From Mycolicibacterium malmesburyense (GTDB lineage Bacteria > Actinomycetota > Actinomycetes > Mycobacteriales > Mycobacteriaceae), in assembly GCF_001050015.1 (NCBI RefSeq), contig NZ_CVTB01000144.1, positions 9,309 to 73,308 on the forward strand: a stretch of 64,000 nucleotides of DNA, given 5' to 3'. Each line of letters begins with the position of its first letter. The first letter of the stretch is position 1. The notes under the pieces were generated by a model. That model saw nothing but the letters and a program-made list of their open reading frames with translations. It was not told where the DNA came from and ran no database searches. The position numbers and the translations under genes were made by a program. Of this stretch, positions 20,486 through 35,258 are shown in pieces.

Positions 20486-22008
20486 GATGCGAGTGCGTGA
20501 CGAACGCGTAGGTCGCGAGTCGGAATGCCGTTCGGCCCACCCTGGTCTTGGGCGTAGATGCCGATCGCATACGACACCCCGGCCCCGTGGATGCCGAGTG
20601 CGGTGCGGTCGATGTGCTCGAGGTTGTCCGAGGCCTTGTGGTAGTTGGGGTCGAACGGCTGATCCGCTTCACCACCCCACAGCTCGGCTTGTTCGGGCGT
20701 CATCTTGGTCTCGGCGCCCGAGAACGTGCCGCCGGCCGGGATGCCGGCCAGGGTGAAGGCGTCGTAGTCCGAGCGTCCGTCGAAGCCGGTGTCCTCCGCC
20801 GGTTTTCCGGCAGCGTCGAGATAGTCCACGAGCGTGCGTTCCAGACCCGCCGAACCCTCGGGCACCCGGCTGATCGCGCCCTCCTCGTCGGGCGGCAGCG
20901 ACTGGTTCCCGTCGTAGGTGAAGTAGCCCGGGTTGGGGGACCCCACCATGTCGTAGTTGAGGTAGAGCGAGATGTCCTTGAGCGCATCGACATCCAGCGA
21001 CCCCAGATAGTTGTTCGATCCGAACAACCCGACCTCCTCAGCACCCCAGAAACCGAACCGTACCGCGTTCTCGACGTCGGGGGAACCGGCCAACTGCACC
21101 GCGGATTCCAGCACGGCCGCCACCCCGGACGCGTTGTCGTTGATGCCCGGCCCCTCCGGGACGCTGTCGAGATGGGCCCCGGCCATCACCACGTTGTGGG
21201 TGTCGCCCGTCTTGGTCTGGGCGATGACATTGCGGGTCCGTTCTCGACGCACACCCGCGTTGAGCTTGAGGGTGACGTCGCCCGGTTCGGCGCGCAGGCG
21301 TTCGCCTTCGGCCTTGGTGATGCTGACGACCGGGATGGCCGGTTCGGTGTCTTCGCCGAGCGTGCCGCCCATCTCGTCGTTGTCCTCGTTGTTGGCGACG
21401 ATCAGCGCCACCGCGCCGCGCTCGGCGGCCGCCTCCTGTTTGTCCGAGAACTGGCATTTGCCACGGTCGACGAGCACCACGGCGCCCTCGACGGGCAGGC
21501 CGTCGTAATCGGAAGCGGTGCAACCCGGCGAGTCCTCGGCGCGCGCGAGCACGAGCGGACCCGACACCCCGTCGGGCGGCGTGCCGATCGTGAAGTTCAG
21601 CGGTCTTGCCTTGACCGGGGTGCCCCTGACCGTCAGCGCGGGTTCGTCGGCGAACGGCAGCCGGACCTCGAATTCCGGTGTCTCAACGTCGAATCCGCTG
21701 TCGCGCAGTACGTTCGCCACATAGTCGACGCTGGCGTCGTAACCCGGTGTGCCCAGCGCCCGATTGCCGTCGTGGTCGTCGGCGATCTCCTGCAGCCGCA
21801 CCAGATGCTGGTACATGGCGTCGGCGGATGTGCGCCCGGCTAGGCCCCTGGCGAAGTCGACGGCGGCCGGGGAGACCCCCGCTTGAGTGGTGGGCGGTTG
21901 GACCGTCGGCTGCGGCTCGGTGTCACGGCCGCAGCCTCCGAGCACCACGACGGCGGCGGAGATCAGGGCGATTGTTTTCGAAGTTTTCGAAACCGGTGGT
22001 TGGCTCAT
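20482..22008 (-). CDS. lpqL: M28 aminopeptidase lipoprotein LpqL
   Basis: This 508-residue secreted lipoprotein has a signal peptide with lipobox LGGC (about residue 26), a PA domain, and a complete M28 zinc peptidase domain. The domain contains MAGAHLDSVPEGPGINDNAS, FGFWGAEEVGLFGS, LNYDMVGSPNPGYF and the final ligand His in DPNYHKASDNLEH. It probably trims N-terminal residues from peptides outside the membrane. It is the second-last gene of a run starting at thiO: thiO, thiS, thiG, SGNH hydrolase, lpqL and its paralogue. The gap from the hydrolase is 28 bases. Confidence 0.88.
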   Translation of the reverse strand: MSQPPVSKTSKTIALISAAVVVLGGCGRDTEPQPTVQPPTTQAGVSPAAVDFARGLAGRTSADAMYQHLVRLQEIADDHDGNRALGTPGYDASVDYVANVLRDSGFDVETPEFEVRLPFADEPALTVRGTPVKARPLNFTIGTPPDGVSGPLVLARAEDSPGCTASDYDGLPVEGAVVLVDRGKCQFSDKQEAAAERGAVALIVANNEDNDEMGGTLGEDTEPAIPVVSITKAEGERLRAEPGDVTLKLNAGVRRERTRNVIAQTKTGDTHNVVMAGAHLDSVPEGPGINDNASGVAAVLESAVQLAGSPDVENAVRFGFWGAEEVGLFGSNNYLGSLDVDALKDISLYLNYDMVGSPNPGYFTYDGNQSLPPDEEGAISRVPEGSAGLERTLVDYLDAAGKPAEDTGFDGRSDYDAFTLAGIPAGGTFSGAETKMTPEQAELWGGEADQPFDPNYHKASDNLEHIDRTALGIHGAGVSYAIGIYAQDQGGPNGIPTRDLRVRHALAS

Positions 22009-22036
22009 TGCCCACTACGTTAGCGTCGCCCGGGCG

Positions 22037-23751
<1,715 letters not shown>

Positions 23752-23755
<4 letters not shown>

Positions 23756-24765
23756 TGTGTTACTCCAACCGTGACATCGAGTTCGGCCGCGATCCGCTCG
23801 GCCGTCCAGGGTGCGAGCAGGAAACCGTTGCGTCCGTGGCCCGCCGCGACCAGTGTCCGCTCGTCGAGGCGTTCGACGAGCGGTAATCCGTCCGGGGTCA
23901 TCGGCCGCAGGCCCGCGGCGCATTCGGCGAGTTCGTACTCGCCCAGCGACGGCATCACCGCGCATGCGTCGTCGAGCAGTTCGCGCACCCCGGTCACCGC
24001 GGGCGCGGTGTCGCGGCCGTGTTCGTACTGCGTCGCGCCGACGACCACCCCGTCGGTCCGCGGCACGAGGTAGACCTGCCTGCCGTGCACCCGGGCCCGA
24101 ATGACGCGCTGCGGCACCGGCATGCAGCCGCGGCGCCACCGCAGCCGCAACACCTCACCCTTGACCGGCCGGATCGGCAGATCCGGCCACAGCTTGGGTG
24201 CATCGATACCGTTGGCGATCACGACGGCGTCCGCCTGCGCTTCGGCGAGGTCGGCGATCGGCGGCGCCCACTGCACACCGAGCCTCTCGCACAGGGCGCC
24301 CAGCGCATCCACCAGCAGCCGATTGTCAACGGCCAGTTCGGTTTCGGCGCGGAAGCCGTGCCGGATGCCCTGAGCCAGCAACGGTTCGATATCGCGTGCG
24401 GACGTCGTCGCGGTCACCGGATGTCCTTGAGCGGCAAGCCACTCGCCCACCGTCTTGAGGTCCGCCGCGTCGGCGCGGTCGACGGCGACCACGAGCGATT
24501 CGCGGGCGGTGACCGCGTCGCCGGGCAGGCCGTCGAGGAAGCCGCCGTGCCACAGATGCAGCGACTCGAGCCCGAGTTGGAGCAGCTTCTCCTCGCCGGG
24601 CCAGCCCTCGCTGTGGGGTGCGAGCATGCCGCCCGCGACCCACGACGCGCCGCGTTCGCCGGTGCGATGCACCCGGACGTCCCAGCCCGCGTTCAGCGCG
24701 CGTCGCGCCACGGCCAAACCGATGACGCCGCCGCCGATCACGGCCAGGCTTGGTTTCGTCAACAT
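23752..24765 (-). CDS. thiO: Glycine oxidase ThiO
   Basis: This 337-residue FAD-dependent oxidase turns glycine into dehydroglycine (iminoglycine) for thiazole synthesis. It has the dinucleotide motif VIGGGVIGLAVARRAL (about residues 8-23), ASWVAGGMLAPHSEG (typical of ThiO), RLLVDALGALCERLG, and a C-terminal VAAGHGRNGFLLAP FAD-binding element. I chose the ATG at 24765, directly after the riboswitch ribosome-binding site (AGGGAGGG). A start at 24864 would run through the riboswitch. Confidence 0.94.
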
Positions 24766-24767
24766 CC

Positions 24768-24858
24768 CTCCCTTCGCCGGCATGACCCGGATCAGGTGCG
24801 ACGGTAAGGGCAGGTTCGGATGCCCACTCTCAGTCCCCGTTCCCGGGACTCCCGCGTT
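24768..24858 (-). promoter_or_regulatory. TPP (THI-element) riboswitch upstream of thiO
   Basis: Read on the minus strand, the leader has GCGGGAGTCC, GGGGACTGAGAGTGGGC, then GCACCTGATCCGGGTCATGC and CGGCGAAGGGAGGG. These are the conserved parts of the thiamine pyrophosphate aptamer in the right order. The final AGGGAGG is also the thiO ribosome-binding site, so control is probably at translation initiation. It governs thiO-thiS-thiG and perhaps the peptidase genes that follow. Confidence 0.94.
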
Positions 24859-24916
24859 CGTCAACCCACCCTACCCGCCGGCTCCATCCCGAACGGCGGG
24901 TCGCTAGCGTCGCGGT

Positions 24917-25588
24917 GTGCACCAACCTCGGGAACGCCTGGCCGGCGCGTCGCTGTACCTGTGCACCGACGCCCGGCGTGACCGCGGCGACCTCGCCGAG
25001 TTCGCCGACGCCGCCCTCGCCGGCGGAGTCGACCTCATCCAACTGCGCGACAAGGGCTCGCCGGGCGAACAGCGGTTCGGGCCGCTGGAGGCACGCCAGG
25101 AACTCGAGGCGCTCGAGGTGCTCGCGGATGCGGCCCGGCGACACGGCGCGCTGCTGGCCGTCAACGACCGCGCCGACATCGCGCTGGCCGCCGGCGCCGA
25201 CGTGCTGCATCTGGGCCAGGATGACCTCCCGCTGGCGGTGGCGCGCGACATCCTCGGCGAGAGGCCGGTGATCGGCCGGTCCACCCACGACGCCGGCCAG
25301 GTCGCGGCGGCGGTCGACGAGGCCGTCGACTACTTCTGCGTCGGTCCGTGTTGGCCGACGCCGACCAAACCGGGCCGCCCGGCGCCCGGCCTCGACTTGG
25401 TCCGGCATACCGCCCAACTGGGTACGGACAAGCCGTGGTTCGCGATCGGCGGCATCGATGCCGACCGGTTGGCGCAGGCGCTGGCGGCCGGCGCGCGACG
25501 CGTCGTCGTGGTCCGCGCGATCACCGGCGCCGAGGATCCGCGGGCCGCGGCCGCTCAGTTGAAGGCGGCGCTCACAGCTGCCGGTTGA
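24917..25588 (+). CDS. thiE: Thiamine phosphate synthase
   Basis: This 223-residue enzyme joins the pyrimidine pyrophosphate and thiazole phosphate halves to make thiamine phosphate. It has [26 protein letters not shown] (about residues 39-47), [20 protein letters not shown] with the conserved [33 protein letters not shown] (phosphate loop), and [10 protein letters not shown]. It starts at GTG 24917, diverges from thiO, and has no riboswitch of its own on the plus strand. The 3' end overlaps mutT3 by 17 bases. Confidence 0.95.
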   Translation: MHQPRERLAGASLYLCTDARRDRGDLAEFADAALAGGVDLIQLRDKGSPGEQRFGPLEARQELEALEVLADAARRHGALLAVNDRADIALAAGADVLHLGQDDLPLAVARDILGERPVIGRSTHDAGQVAAAVDEAVDYFCVGPCWPTPTKPGRPAPGLDLVRHTAQLGTDKPWFAIGGIDADRLAQALAAGARRVVVVRAITGAEDPRAAAAQLKAALTAAG

Positions 25589-26072
25589 CCAGGAGCGGGA
25601 TCGAGGCGAACTCGTCGCGCAGCCGTTCCCAGCTGGCAGCGAATCCCGGATGCAGCGGCAGCTCCGCGACCTCGTCGACGGCCACCCAGCGCAGCTCGGC
25701 GCTTTCGCGGTTGGGCACCGTGCGCAGCATCTCCGGCGCGTCGGCGATGACCGTGTTGTAGCTCCAGCTGACCCCGTCGCCCGCGACTATCTTGGTCTCC
25801 ACCACCTTGCGCACCGTCAGCTGCTCGGCGGGCAGCCCCGCCTCCTCGTGCGCCTCGCGGATGGCCGCCTGCTCGGCCGTCTCGTGGCTGTCGCGCGCGC
25901 CGCCGGGCAGCCCCCAGGTGTCGCCCTGGTGACTCCACGCCGCGCGGTGCTGGAGCAACACCACGGTGGCGCCGTCGTGACCGGGCGCCCGCAGCAGCAG
26001 TCCGGCCGCGCCGTACCTGCCCCAGTAGGCCTGGCCTTGGGAAACCACCCATCCGTCACCGTCGCCGCGCAC
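25572..26072 (-). CDS. mutT3: NUDIX hydrolase MutT3
   Basis: This 166-residue NUDIX hydrolase has the box [20 protein letters not shown] followed by EAG (G-x5-E-x7-REAxEE pattern, about residues 56-78), with the preceding [18 protein letters not shown]. Its position between thiE and glnX matches M. tuberculosis Rv0413 (mutT3). The family cleaves nucleoside diphosphates linked to another moiety. MutT3 is usually discussed as an oxidised-nucleotide sanitiser. It starts at GTG 26072. The M. tuberculosis protein is longer at the N-terminus as I recall it. Confidence 0.85.
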   Translation of the reverse strand: MRGDGDGWVVSQGQAYWGRYGAAGLLLRAPGHDGATVVLLQHRAAWSHQGDTWGLPGGARDSHETAEQAAIREAHEEAGLPAEQLTVRKVVETKIVAGDGVSWSYNTVIADAPEMLRTVPNRESAELRWVAVDEVAELPLHPGFAASWERLRDEFASIPLLVNRQL

Positions 26073-26183
26073 GCCTCAACAATAGGGCCGCCCCGCCTGC
26101 CGGAAACTCTTAGACTTCTTTCATAGAGTGGGAGCGGTCGTAACGACGAGCCGGAAAGCGATGCTGATGAGGTCCGCGCGCAC

Positions 26184-27503
26184 GTGACTGTGGAGTTGGC
26201 GCACCCGTCGACGGAGCCGCTCGCGTCGCGGTCGCCGTCGACACCGGCACAGCAACGCTGGTGGTTCCTGTGGACCACGCCGGGCCGGATCCTGACCATC
26301 GGGGTCGTGCTGTCCGCGCTCGTCATCGCCAGCGCGTTCGCCACGTCCACCACCATCAACGACCGGCAGCGGGCGCTCATGACGGTGCTCAACCACACCG
26401 AGCCGCTGTCGTTCGCCGCCGGTCAGCTCTACACGACGCTGTCGGTGGCCGACGCCGCCGCGGCCACGGCGTTCATTGCGGGCGCGGAGCCGCGCGACGT
26501 CAGACAGCGGTACGAACAGGCGATCACCGACGCGTCGGTCGCCGTGACGCGAGCGTCGAGCGGGCTCACCGACGAGGATCTGGTGCAACTGCTCGGGCGC
26601 ATCAACGCCGAGCTGTCGGTGTACACCGGCCTGGTCGAGACCGCTCGCACCAACAACCGCGCGGGCAATCCGGTCGGGTCGTCGTACCTGTCGGAAGCGT
26701 CGGCGTTGATGCAAACGCAGATTCTGCCCGGGGCGCAACAGCTTTATGAGGAGACCTCGGCGCGGGTGGACGCCGAGACCAGCGCGTCCACCCGGATTCC
26801 CGGCCCGGTCATCCTGGTGGTCCTGGCGACGCTGTTGTTCGGGGTGTTCGCCAACCGGTGGCTGGCCAGGCGCACGCGAAGGCGGATCAACGTCGGCTTC
26901 GTCGCGGGCGGCCTGGCCGTGCTGACCATGTTGATCTGGGTGGGCACGGCGCTGGTCATCTCGACCTCCGACAGCCGCAGCGCCAAGGACACCGCGGCCG
27001 AGTCGCTGAAAACCGTGACGAACCTGGCGATCACGGCGCAGCAGGCCCGCGCCGACGAGACGCTGTCGTTGATCCGCCGCGGCGACGAGACCGTGCGCAA
27101 GCAGTCGTATTACCAACGCATCGACATGATGCAGCAGCAGCTTTCGGATTACCTGGCCCGCGACGACGCCATCGACAAGACGGACCTGGGTGAGGCCGAG
27201 CAATTGTTGAAGCGTTGGCGCGCGGCCGACGATCGGATCAACGCCTACATCAGCGTGGGCAACTACCAGGCCGCCACGCAGGTCGCGCTGGGCACCGGCG
27301 AGGACGATTCGACGCCGGCGTTCAACAAGCTCGACGAGGCGTTGAGCCAGGGCATCGAGGAGAGCCGCGGCCAGCTGCGCAACGACATCGTCAACGCCCA
27401 TCGGGTGCTGTCGGGCGCCACCGTCGGCGCCGCCGTGCTCAGCGTCGTCGCGGCGGTCGCGGTGGCGCTGGGGTTGTGGCCGAGGCTGAGTGAGTACCGG
27501 TGA
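26184..27503 (+). CDS. glnX: GlnX membrane signal-relay protein (Rv0412c-like)
   Basis: This 439-residue polytopic protein has membrane helices at about residues 33-53 (GRILTIGVVLSALVIASAFA), 205-223, 236-258 and 408-430. Two large helical extracytoplasmic domains (about 55-200 and 260-405) are rich in Ala, Glu and Gln and resemble four-helix sensor bundles. It matches Rv0412c, reported as GlnX, which links the amino-acid-binding lipoprotein GlnH outside the membrane to the kinase PknG inside. The three genes are adjacent here in the same order, and the stop overlaps a possible glnH start (GTGA). Confidence 0.85.
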   Translation: MTVELAHPSTEPLASRSPSTPAQQRWWFLWTTPGRILTIGVVLSALVIASAFATSTTINDRQRALMTVLNHTEPLSFAAGQLYTTLSVADAAAATAFIAGAEPRDVRQRYEQAITDASVAVTRASSGLTDEDLVQLLGRINAELSVYTGLVETARTNNRAGNPVGSSYLSEASALMQTQILPGAQQLYEETSARVDAETSASTRIPGPVILVVLATLLFGVFANRWLARRTRRRINVGFVAGGLAVLTMLIWVGTALVISTSDSRSAKDTAAESLKTVTNLAITAQQARADETLSLIRRGDETVRKQSYYQRIDMMQQQLSDYLARDDAIDKTDLGEAEQLLKRWRAADDRINAYISVGNYQAATQVALGTGEDDSTPAFNKLDEALSQGIEESRGQLRNDIVNAHRVLSGATVGAAVLSVVAAVAVALGLWPRLSEYR

Positions 27504-27542
27504 TGTGGGGGTACCGCCCGTGCGGAGTGCAGGGGGACGCTA

Positions 27543-27595
27543 GCGCGAAGAACAGACGGCCGGTGATGAGCGCTTGCGCGAAGAACAGACGGCCG

Positions 27596-27599
<4 letters not shown>
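27543..27599 (+). repeat. 24-bp direct repeat spanning the glnH start region
   Basis: The 24-bp sequence beginning GCGCGAAGAACAGACG occurs at 27543-27566 and again at 27576-27599, 33 bases apart. Each copy ends in GGTGA, so each carries a potential GTG start. The repeat keeps the reading frame (11 codons). Confidence 0.85.
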
Positions 27600-30825
<3,226 letters not shown>

Positions 30826-30828
30826 TGA

Positions 30829-31194
30829 TCAGGCGACGCTCGCCGTTGCGATCTCGTCGCTCAGCGGCGCGATGGCGGCCAGGATCTCGTCGACCGTCTC
30901 CGACGGCACCCCGGCGGCGGCGAGGCTCGCGGCCAGATGGCCGGCGACGAGGTTGAAGTGGTGCACGGTGATGCCGCGGCCCTGGTGCACCTGGCGCATC
31001 GGCGCACCGGTATAGGGGTCGGGGCCTCCCAGCGCGGCGGCGAAGAACTCGACCTGCCGACCCTTGAGCCGCGCCATGTTGGTGCCGCTGAAGAACCCGG
31101 CCAGCTGATCATCGGCAAGCACTCGGCCGTAGAAGGCCTCGACCACCATTTCGAGGGCCTCGTGCCCGCCGATTCGTTCATAGATGCTCGCCAT
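30829..31194 (-). CDS. glbN: Truncated haemoglobin, group I (trHbN)
   Basis: This 121-residue protein is very close to M. tuberculosis GlbN. It has [20 protein letters not shown] with the B10 Tyr, [38 protein letters not shown], and [20 protein letters not shown] with the proximal His. GlbN detoxifies nitric oxide by oxidation to nitrate. The N-terminal pre-A extension of the M. tuberculosis protein, reported to help that activity, is missing here because the sequence starts at [16 protein letters not shown] precedes the ATG. The gene converges on pknG with a 3-base gap. Confidence 0.93.
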   Translation of the reverse strand: MASIYERIGGHEALEMVVEAFYGRVLADDQLAGFFSGTNMARLKGRQVEFFAAALGGPDPYTGAPMRQVHQGRGITVHHFNLVAGHLAASLAAAGVPSETVDEILAAIAPLSDEIATASVA

Positions 31195-31555
31195 GGGTGT
31201 CCCTTCGTCGCACGGATAGCCCCACTCAAGGCGACGGCGATTGCGCCACGATTTCGGTCGGTTGCCGACCGGGCAAATTCATCCTCACCGCCGCCGCCCG
31301 GCGGCAGTGGCACCTACGGAATCAGTGGCCGACGCAGCAAACCCCGGCGCAGCGAGCGCCTGGTTTACAGGATTTGCGCATGTCGTAAGACTCAATGGTC
31401 AAGGCGCGGAATCCGTAGTAATCTGCATCACAGGTTGAGGTCACAGCCAACTGCAGAGGTCAAACGGCAACACTCCCGGCTTGCGGCCGAGGAACGGTTA
31501 GGTGCCGCTGACGGCATCCGCGGTTTCAATTGCATCTCGACAACAGGAGTGCACC
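31195..31555. other. Intergenic region between glbN and the STAS gene, no gene recognised
   Basis: This 361-base divergent region separates glbN and the STAS gene and should hold both promoters. Short open frames in it (about 60-65 codons) lack family features and convincing ribosome-binding sites. A clear AGGAG Shine-Dalgarno occurs just before the STAS start at 31556. I could not identify a confident promoter, terminator or RNA structure. Confidence 0.5.
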
Positions 31556-32002
31556 GTGTCCGCTGTAGGAACCTGCCGGGTCTTCCGACCCGACCCCCGG
31601 TCCTTCGATCAGTGCGAACACCATCACCGCGCCAGCTTCACCGCGTCCCACCGACATGGTTCGACCGTCCTCGTCACGGTCGAGGGCGAGATCGATGCGA
31701 CCAACGGCCGCGCTTTGGCGACCTATGTGGAAGGTCAGGTCGCCGGAACCCGGCGGCTGGTGGTCGATCTGCGGCTCGTCGACTTCTTCGGCACCGCCGG
31801 CTTCGCCGCACTGCACTACATCAACGTGATCTGCTCCCGGAACGGTATCGACTGGCAGGTGCGCTGCGGCAGGCAGGTCCGACGCCTGCTGGCGATCTGC
31901 GCTTCGGCCGAGGAGTTGCCGCTCGAGAAGCCGCGCTCAGTGCTCGACGAGGTGCGTGCAGGCCCGGGCGATCGCAAGCTCCTCATCAGTGGGAACAACT
32001 AG
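31556..32002 (+). CDS. STAS-domain anti-sigma factor antagonist-like protein
   Basis: This 148-residue protein starts at GTG 31556, eight bases after AGGAG. An in-frame GTG at 31502 lacks that signal. The STAS fold spans about residues 30-125: [20 protein letters not shown], then [20 protein letters not shown]. At the position where anti-sigma antagonists are phosphorylated (D-S-x-G) there is G-T-A-G, so Thr would be the acceptor. The partner anti-sigma kinase is not in the window. The last 66 bases overlap the end of ackA on the other strand. Confidence 0.82.
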   Translation: MSAVGTCRVFRPDPRSFDQCEHHHRASFTASHRHGSTVLVTVEGEIDATNGRALATYVEGQVAGTRRLVVDLRLVDFFGTAGFAALHYINVICSRNGIDWQVRCGRQVRRLLAICASAEELPLEKPRSVLDEVRAGPGDRKLLISGNN

Positions 32003-33079
32003 CACCGTCGTCCGAGAGCTGTCGGCCGATATCCGCCGGGCCTTCTTCTCGGGGCTGGCGTTGCGAGCCTCGTCGAGCTCTACCCCCAGCGGCGCCATTC
32101 CGCTCAACGCGTCGCGACGTACCGCGGCGTCGTTCTCCCCCACCCCCGCGGTGAAGGTGATGACGTCGGTGGTGCCCAACAGCGCCAAGTAGGCACCGAT
32201 GTACTTGCGCAACCGATGGATGTAGACGTCGTACGCCAGTTGCGCGGACGCGTCCCCGTCATCGATGCACTGGTGCAGCACCCGGAAGTCGACCTCGCCG
32301 CCGAGCCCACGGACTCCGGAGCGGCGGTTGAGCATCTCCTCGATGTCCTCGACGCCCATCTTCGCCGTGCGCCACAAATAGAACGGGATGCCGGGATCGA
32401 TGTCGCCGGAACGGGTTCCCATCACCAGCCCCTCCATCGGGGTCAGCCCCATGGAGGTGTCGATCGGGCGGCCTCCGTCGATCGCCGAGGCCGACGCGCC
32501 GTTGCCCAGGTGCAGCACGATCTGGCGCACCGACTTTAACGGAAGCCCGACGAATTCGGCGGCCTGCTGACTGACGTACTCGTGTGAGGTGCCGTGAAAT
32601 CCGTAGCGTCGGATGTGCCACCGCTCGGCGATGTCACGGTCGATCGCATATGTCGCGGCGGCGGCGGGAAGGTCGTGGAAGAACGCGGTGTCGAAGACCG
32701 CGACGTGCGGCAGGTCGGGCAGCGCCTTGCGCGCCTCCTGGATTCCCAGCAGCGCGGGCGGATTGTGCAGCGGGGCAAGGGGTGAGAGCTCGTCGATCCT
32801 GGCGACGAGGGCGTCGTCGATGAGGGTCGGCTCGTAGATGTCCGGGCCGCCGTGCACGACGCGGTGGCCGACGGCGATGAGGTCGAGCGCGTCGAGACCC
32901 TTACCCGCCTCGGCCATCTGGTCGAACGCCGACTGCAGCGCCTCGGCGTGGTCGCGCACCTGCCCCTCGCCGATGCGCTCGACGATGCCGTCCACCACCA
33001 TCGTCTCCGAATCCGGTTCGATGACAGCGAATTTGAGCGAGGACGATCCCGAGTTGAGCACCAGGACGCTGCGGGTCAT
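31937..33079 (-). CDS. ackA: Acetate kinase
   Basis: This 380-residue enzyme interconverts acetyl phosphate and ADP with acetate and ATP. It carries [16 protein letters not shown] at the N-terminus (ASKHA phosphate-1 motif), [23 protein letters not shown], the second family signature [45 protein letters not shown] and [13 protein letters not shown]. It is directly downstream of pta with a one-base overlap (TGATG), the usual Pta-Ack pair for acetate activation and overflow. Confidence 0.97.
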   Translation of the reverse strand: MTRSVLVLNSGSSSLKFAVIEPDSETMVVDGIVERIGEGQVRDHAEALQSAFDQMAEAGKGLDALDLIAVGHRVVHGGPDIYEPTLIDDALVARIDELSPLAPLHNPPALLGIQEARKALPDLPHVAVFDTAFFHDLPAAAATYAIDRDIAERWHIRRYGFHGTSHEYVSQQAAEFVGLPLKSVRQIVLHLGNGASASAIDGGRPIDTSMGLTPMEGLVMGTRSGDIDPGIPFYLWRTAKMGVEDIEEMLNRRSGVRGLGGEVDFRVLHQCIDDGDASAQLAYDVYIHRLRKYIGAYLALLGTTDVITFTAGVGENDAAVRRDALSGMAPLGVELDEARNASPEKKARRISADSSRTTVLVVPTDEELAIARACTHLVEH

Positions 33080-35154
33080 CAGAGCGTCTGCGCCTGGATA
33101 GCGGTGATCGCCACCGTGTTGACGATGTCTTCCACCAGCGCCCCGCGCGAGAGGTCGTTGACGGGTTTCTTCAGGCCTTGCAGCACCGGTCCGATGGCGA
33201 TCGCGCCCGCGCTGCGCTGCACGGCCTTGTAGGTGTTGTTGCCGGTGTTGAGGTCGGGGAAGATCAGCACCGTGGCACGGCCGGCCACCTTAGAATCGGG
33301 TCGCTTCGATTCGGCGACGGACGGTTCCACCGCGGCGTCGTACTGGATCGGCCCGTCAACCAACAGGTCGGGTTCCCGCTGCATGACCAATTCCGTTGCC
33401 TCCCGGACCTTCTCGACATCGGCGCCGGTTCCGCTGGTTCCCGTCGAATAGGACAGCATGGCCACGCGCGGTTCGATGCCGAAGCTCGCCGCCGTGCGCG
33501 CCGACGAGATCGCGATGTCGGCCAGTTGTTCGGAAGTCGGATCCGGCACGATGGCACAGTCGCCGTAGGCCAGCACCCGGTCGGCGAGGCACATCAGGAA
33601 GATGCTGGAGACCGTGGAAACGTCGGGCAGCGTCTTGATGATCTCGAAGGCGGGTCGCACGGTGTGCGCGGTGGTGTGTCGTGCGCCGGAGACCATGCCG
33701 TCGACGAGGTCGTTGTGTACCAGCATGGTGCCGAAGTACGAGACGTCGTGGATGACCTCACGGGCCTGTTCGACGGTGACGCCCTTGTGCTTGCGCATCT
33801 CGGCGTATTGTTCGGCGAACTTGTCGCACAGGTCGCTGGTCTGTGGGTCGAGTACCGTGGCCGCGGAGAGGTCGACACCCAGTTCCGCTGCGCGCGAGCG
33901 GATCACGGGCTCCTCACCGAGGATCGTCAGCTCGGCGACACCGCGGTGCAGCAGTCGACCGGCCGCGGTCAGGATGCGGTCGTCGTCGCCCTCGGGCAGC
34001 ACGATGTGCTTGCGGTCCGAGCGCGCCCAGTCGAGCAGCTTGTAGGTGAACATCTGCGGGGTGACGACCTCGGGGATCGGAATGGCCAGCTGAGCCAGCA
34101 GGTCGGCGACGTCGACGTGGGCCTCCATCAGCGCTATGGCCGTGTCGATCTTGCGCACCGAGGTCACCGTCACCCTGCCGCGCGCGGAGGCCACCCGGCT
34201 GGCCGTCTCGAAGGTCCGGAACCGAGTGGCGATGATCGGCAGTCGCAAGCCCAGCCCGGCGACCAGCGCGGCGATCGAGGGGTGCAGTTCGATGCCGCCG
34301 TTGAGGATGATGCACGACAGCGACGGAAAGCCCTCGGCGGCATGGGCACTCGCGAGCGCGAGGACGACGTCGGATCGGTCGCCGGCGGCGATCACGGCGA
34401 CGCCCTCGCTGAGTCGTTCGAGGACGCGTTCGGCCGTCATCCCCGCGACCATGAGGTCCATCGCCTCGCGGGACAACAAGGCAGGATCGCCGCTGATCAG
34501 TGTGCCCTCGACGGCCTGCTGCAGTTCGGCGACCGAGGCGGCGACCAGCAGCGGTTCCTCGGGCAACGCGTAACACTTGGGGTCGAAACCCTTCAGCGCG
34601 TCGAGCACGGCGGGCAGTTCGGCGGGATCGCAGCGGTTGGCCACCACGGCCGCGGTGTACGCGTGCTGGGCGGCGATCTCGCTGAGACAGATGTCGACGA
34701 TGTGCGCGACGTTCTCGGGGCTGCGGTCCTTCGCCTTGACCGCCAGCACCACCGGCGCGCCGAGGTTGGCCGCGATCCGAGCGTTGGTCGAGAGCTCGCT
34801 GGGCGCGGCGACGTCGGTGTAGTCGCTGCCGACGATGAGCACCGCGTCGCACTGGTCGGCCACCCGGTGGTAGCGGTCGACGATCTCGGCGAGCGCGCCG
34901 TCGGGGTCGTCATGGAGTTGTTCGTAGCCGACGCCGACGCAATCGTCGTAGGACAGGCCTGCGGTCGTGTGGTCCAGGAGCAGCTCGAGGATGTAGTCGC
35001 TGTCCTCGCCGAGGCGGGTGATCGGGCGGAAGACGCCGACCTTGACCACGGTGGCCCTCAACCGGTGCAGGATGCCCAGCGCGATGGTGGATTTTCCGGT
35101 GTCCCCCTCGGGGGAGGCGACGTAGATGGCGGATGAGCGCTCGCGCGAAGGCAC
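33079..35154 (-). CDS. pta: Phosphate acetyltransferase, long form
   Basis: This 691-residue long-type Pta has an N-terminal P-loop NTPase-like regulatory domain ([20 protein letters not shown], about residues 9-28), a middle DRTGG domain (about 215-330), and the C-terminal catalytic PTA_PTB domain (about 370-690). The latter includes [55 protein letters not shown] and [18 protein letters not shown]. It makes acetyl phosphate from acetyl-CoA and feeds AckA. It starts at GTG 35154. Upstream lies the AT-rich control region of the divergent polysaccharide operon. Confidence 0.96.
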   Translation of the reverse strand: MPSRERSSAIYVASPEGDTGKSTIALGILHRLRATVVKVGVFRPITRLGEDSDYILELLLDHTTAGLSYDDCVGVGYEQLHDDPDGALAEIVDRYHRVADQCDAVLIVGSDYTDVAAPSELSTNARIAANLGAPVVLAVKAKDRSPENVAHIVDICLSEIAAQHAYTAAVVANRCDPAELPAVLDALKGFDPKCYALPEEPLLVAASVAELQQAVEGTLISGDPALLSREAMDLMVAGMTAERVLERLSEGVAVIAAGDRSDVVLALASAHAAEGFPSLSCIILNGGIELHPSIAALVAGLGLRLPIIATRFRTFETASRVASARGRVTVTSVRKIDTAIALMEAHVDVADLLAQLAIPIPEVVTPQMFTYKLLDWARSDRKHIVLPEGDDDRILTAAGRLLHRGVAELTILGEEPVIRSRAAELGVDLSAATVLDPQTSDLCDKFAEQYAEMRKHKGVTVEQAREVIHDVSYFGTMLVHNDLVDGMVSGARHTTAHTVRPAFEIIKTLPDVSTVSSIFLMCLADRVLAYGDCAIVPDPTSEQLADIAISSARTAASFGIEPRVAMLSYSTGTSGTGADVEKVREATELVMQREPDLLVDGPIQYDAAVEPSVAESKRPDSKVAGRATVLIFPDLNTGNNTYKAVQRSAGAIAIGPVLQGLKKPVNDLSRGALVEDIVNTVAITAIQAQTL

Positions 35155-35258
35155 GGACGCCAGCCTAGGACAATCCCCGGGCCGCGCGGACGCGCGATTT
35201 CGGTGTCCGCCCGCTCGTTCGCGACGACGAAATCGGCTGTGGTCGATATACGTCGTGT

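Noticed and set aside
31197..31438. Short plus-strand frames between glbN and the STAS gene
   Set aside because: About 60-65 codons, no ribosome-binding site and no recognisable family.
33178..35136. Plus-strand open frame of about 650 codons opposite pta
   Set aside because: Composition is Gly/Arg/Asp/Val-rich with no domain, and pta on the other strand is a complete recognised enzyme.
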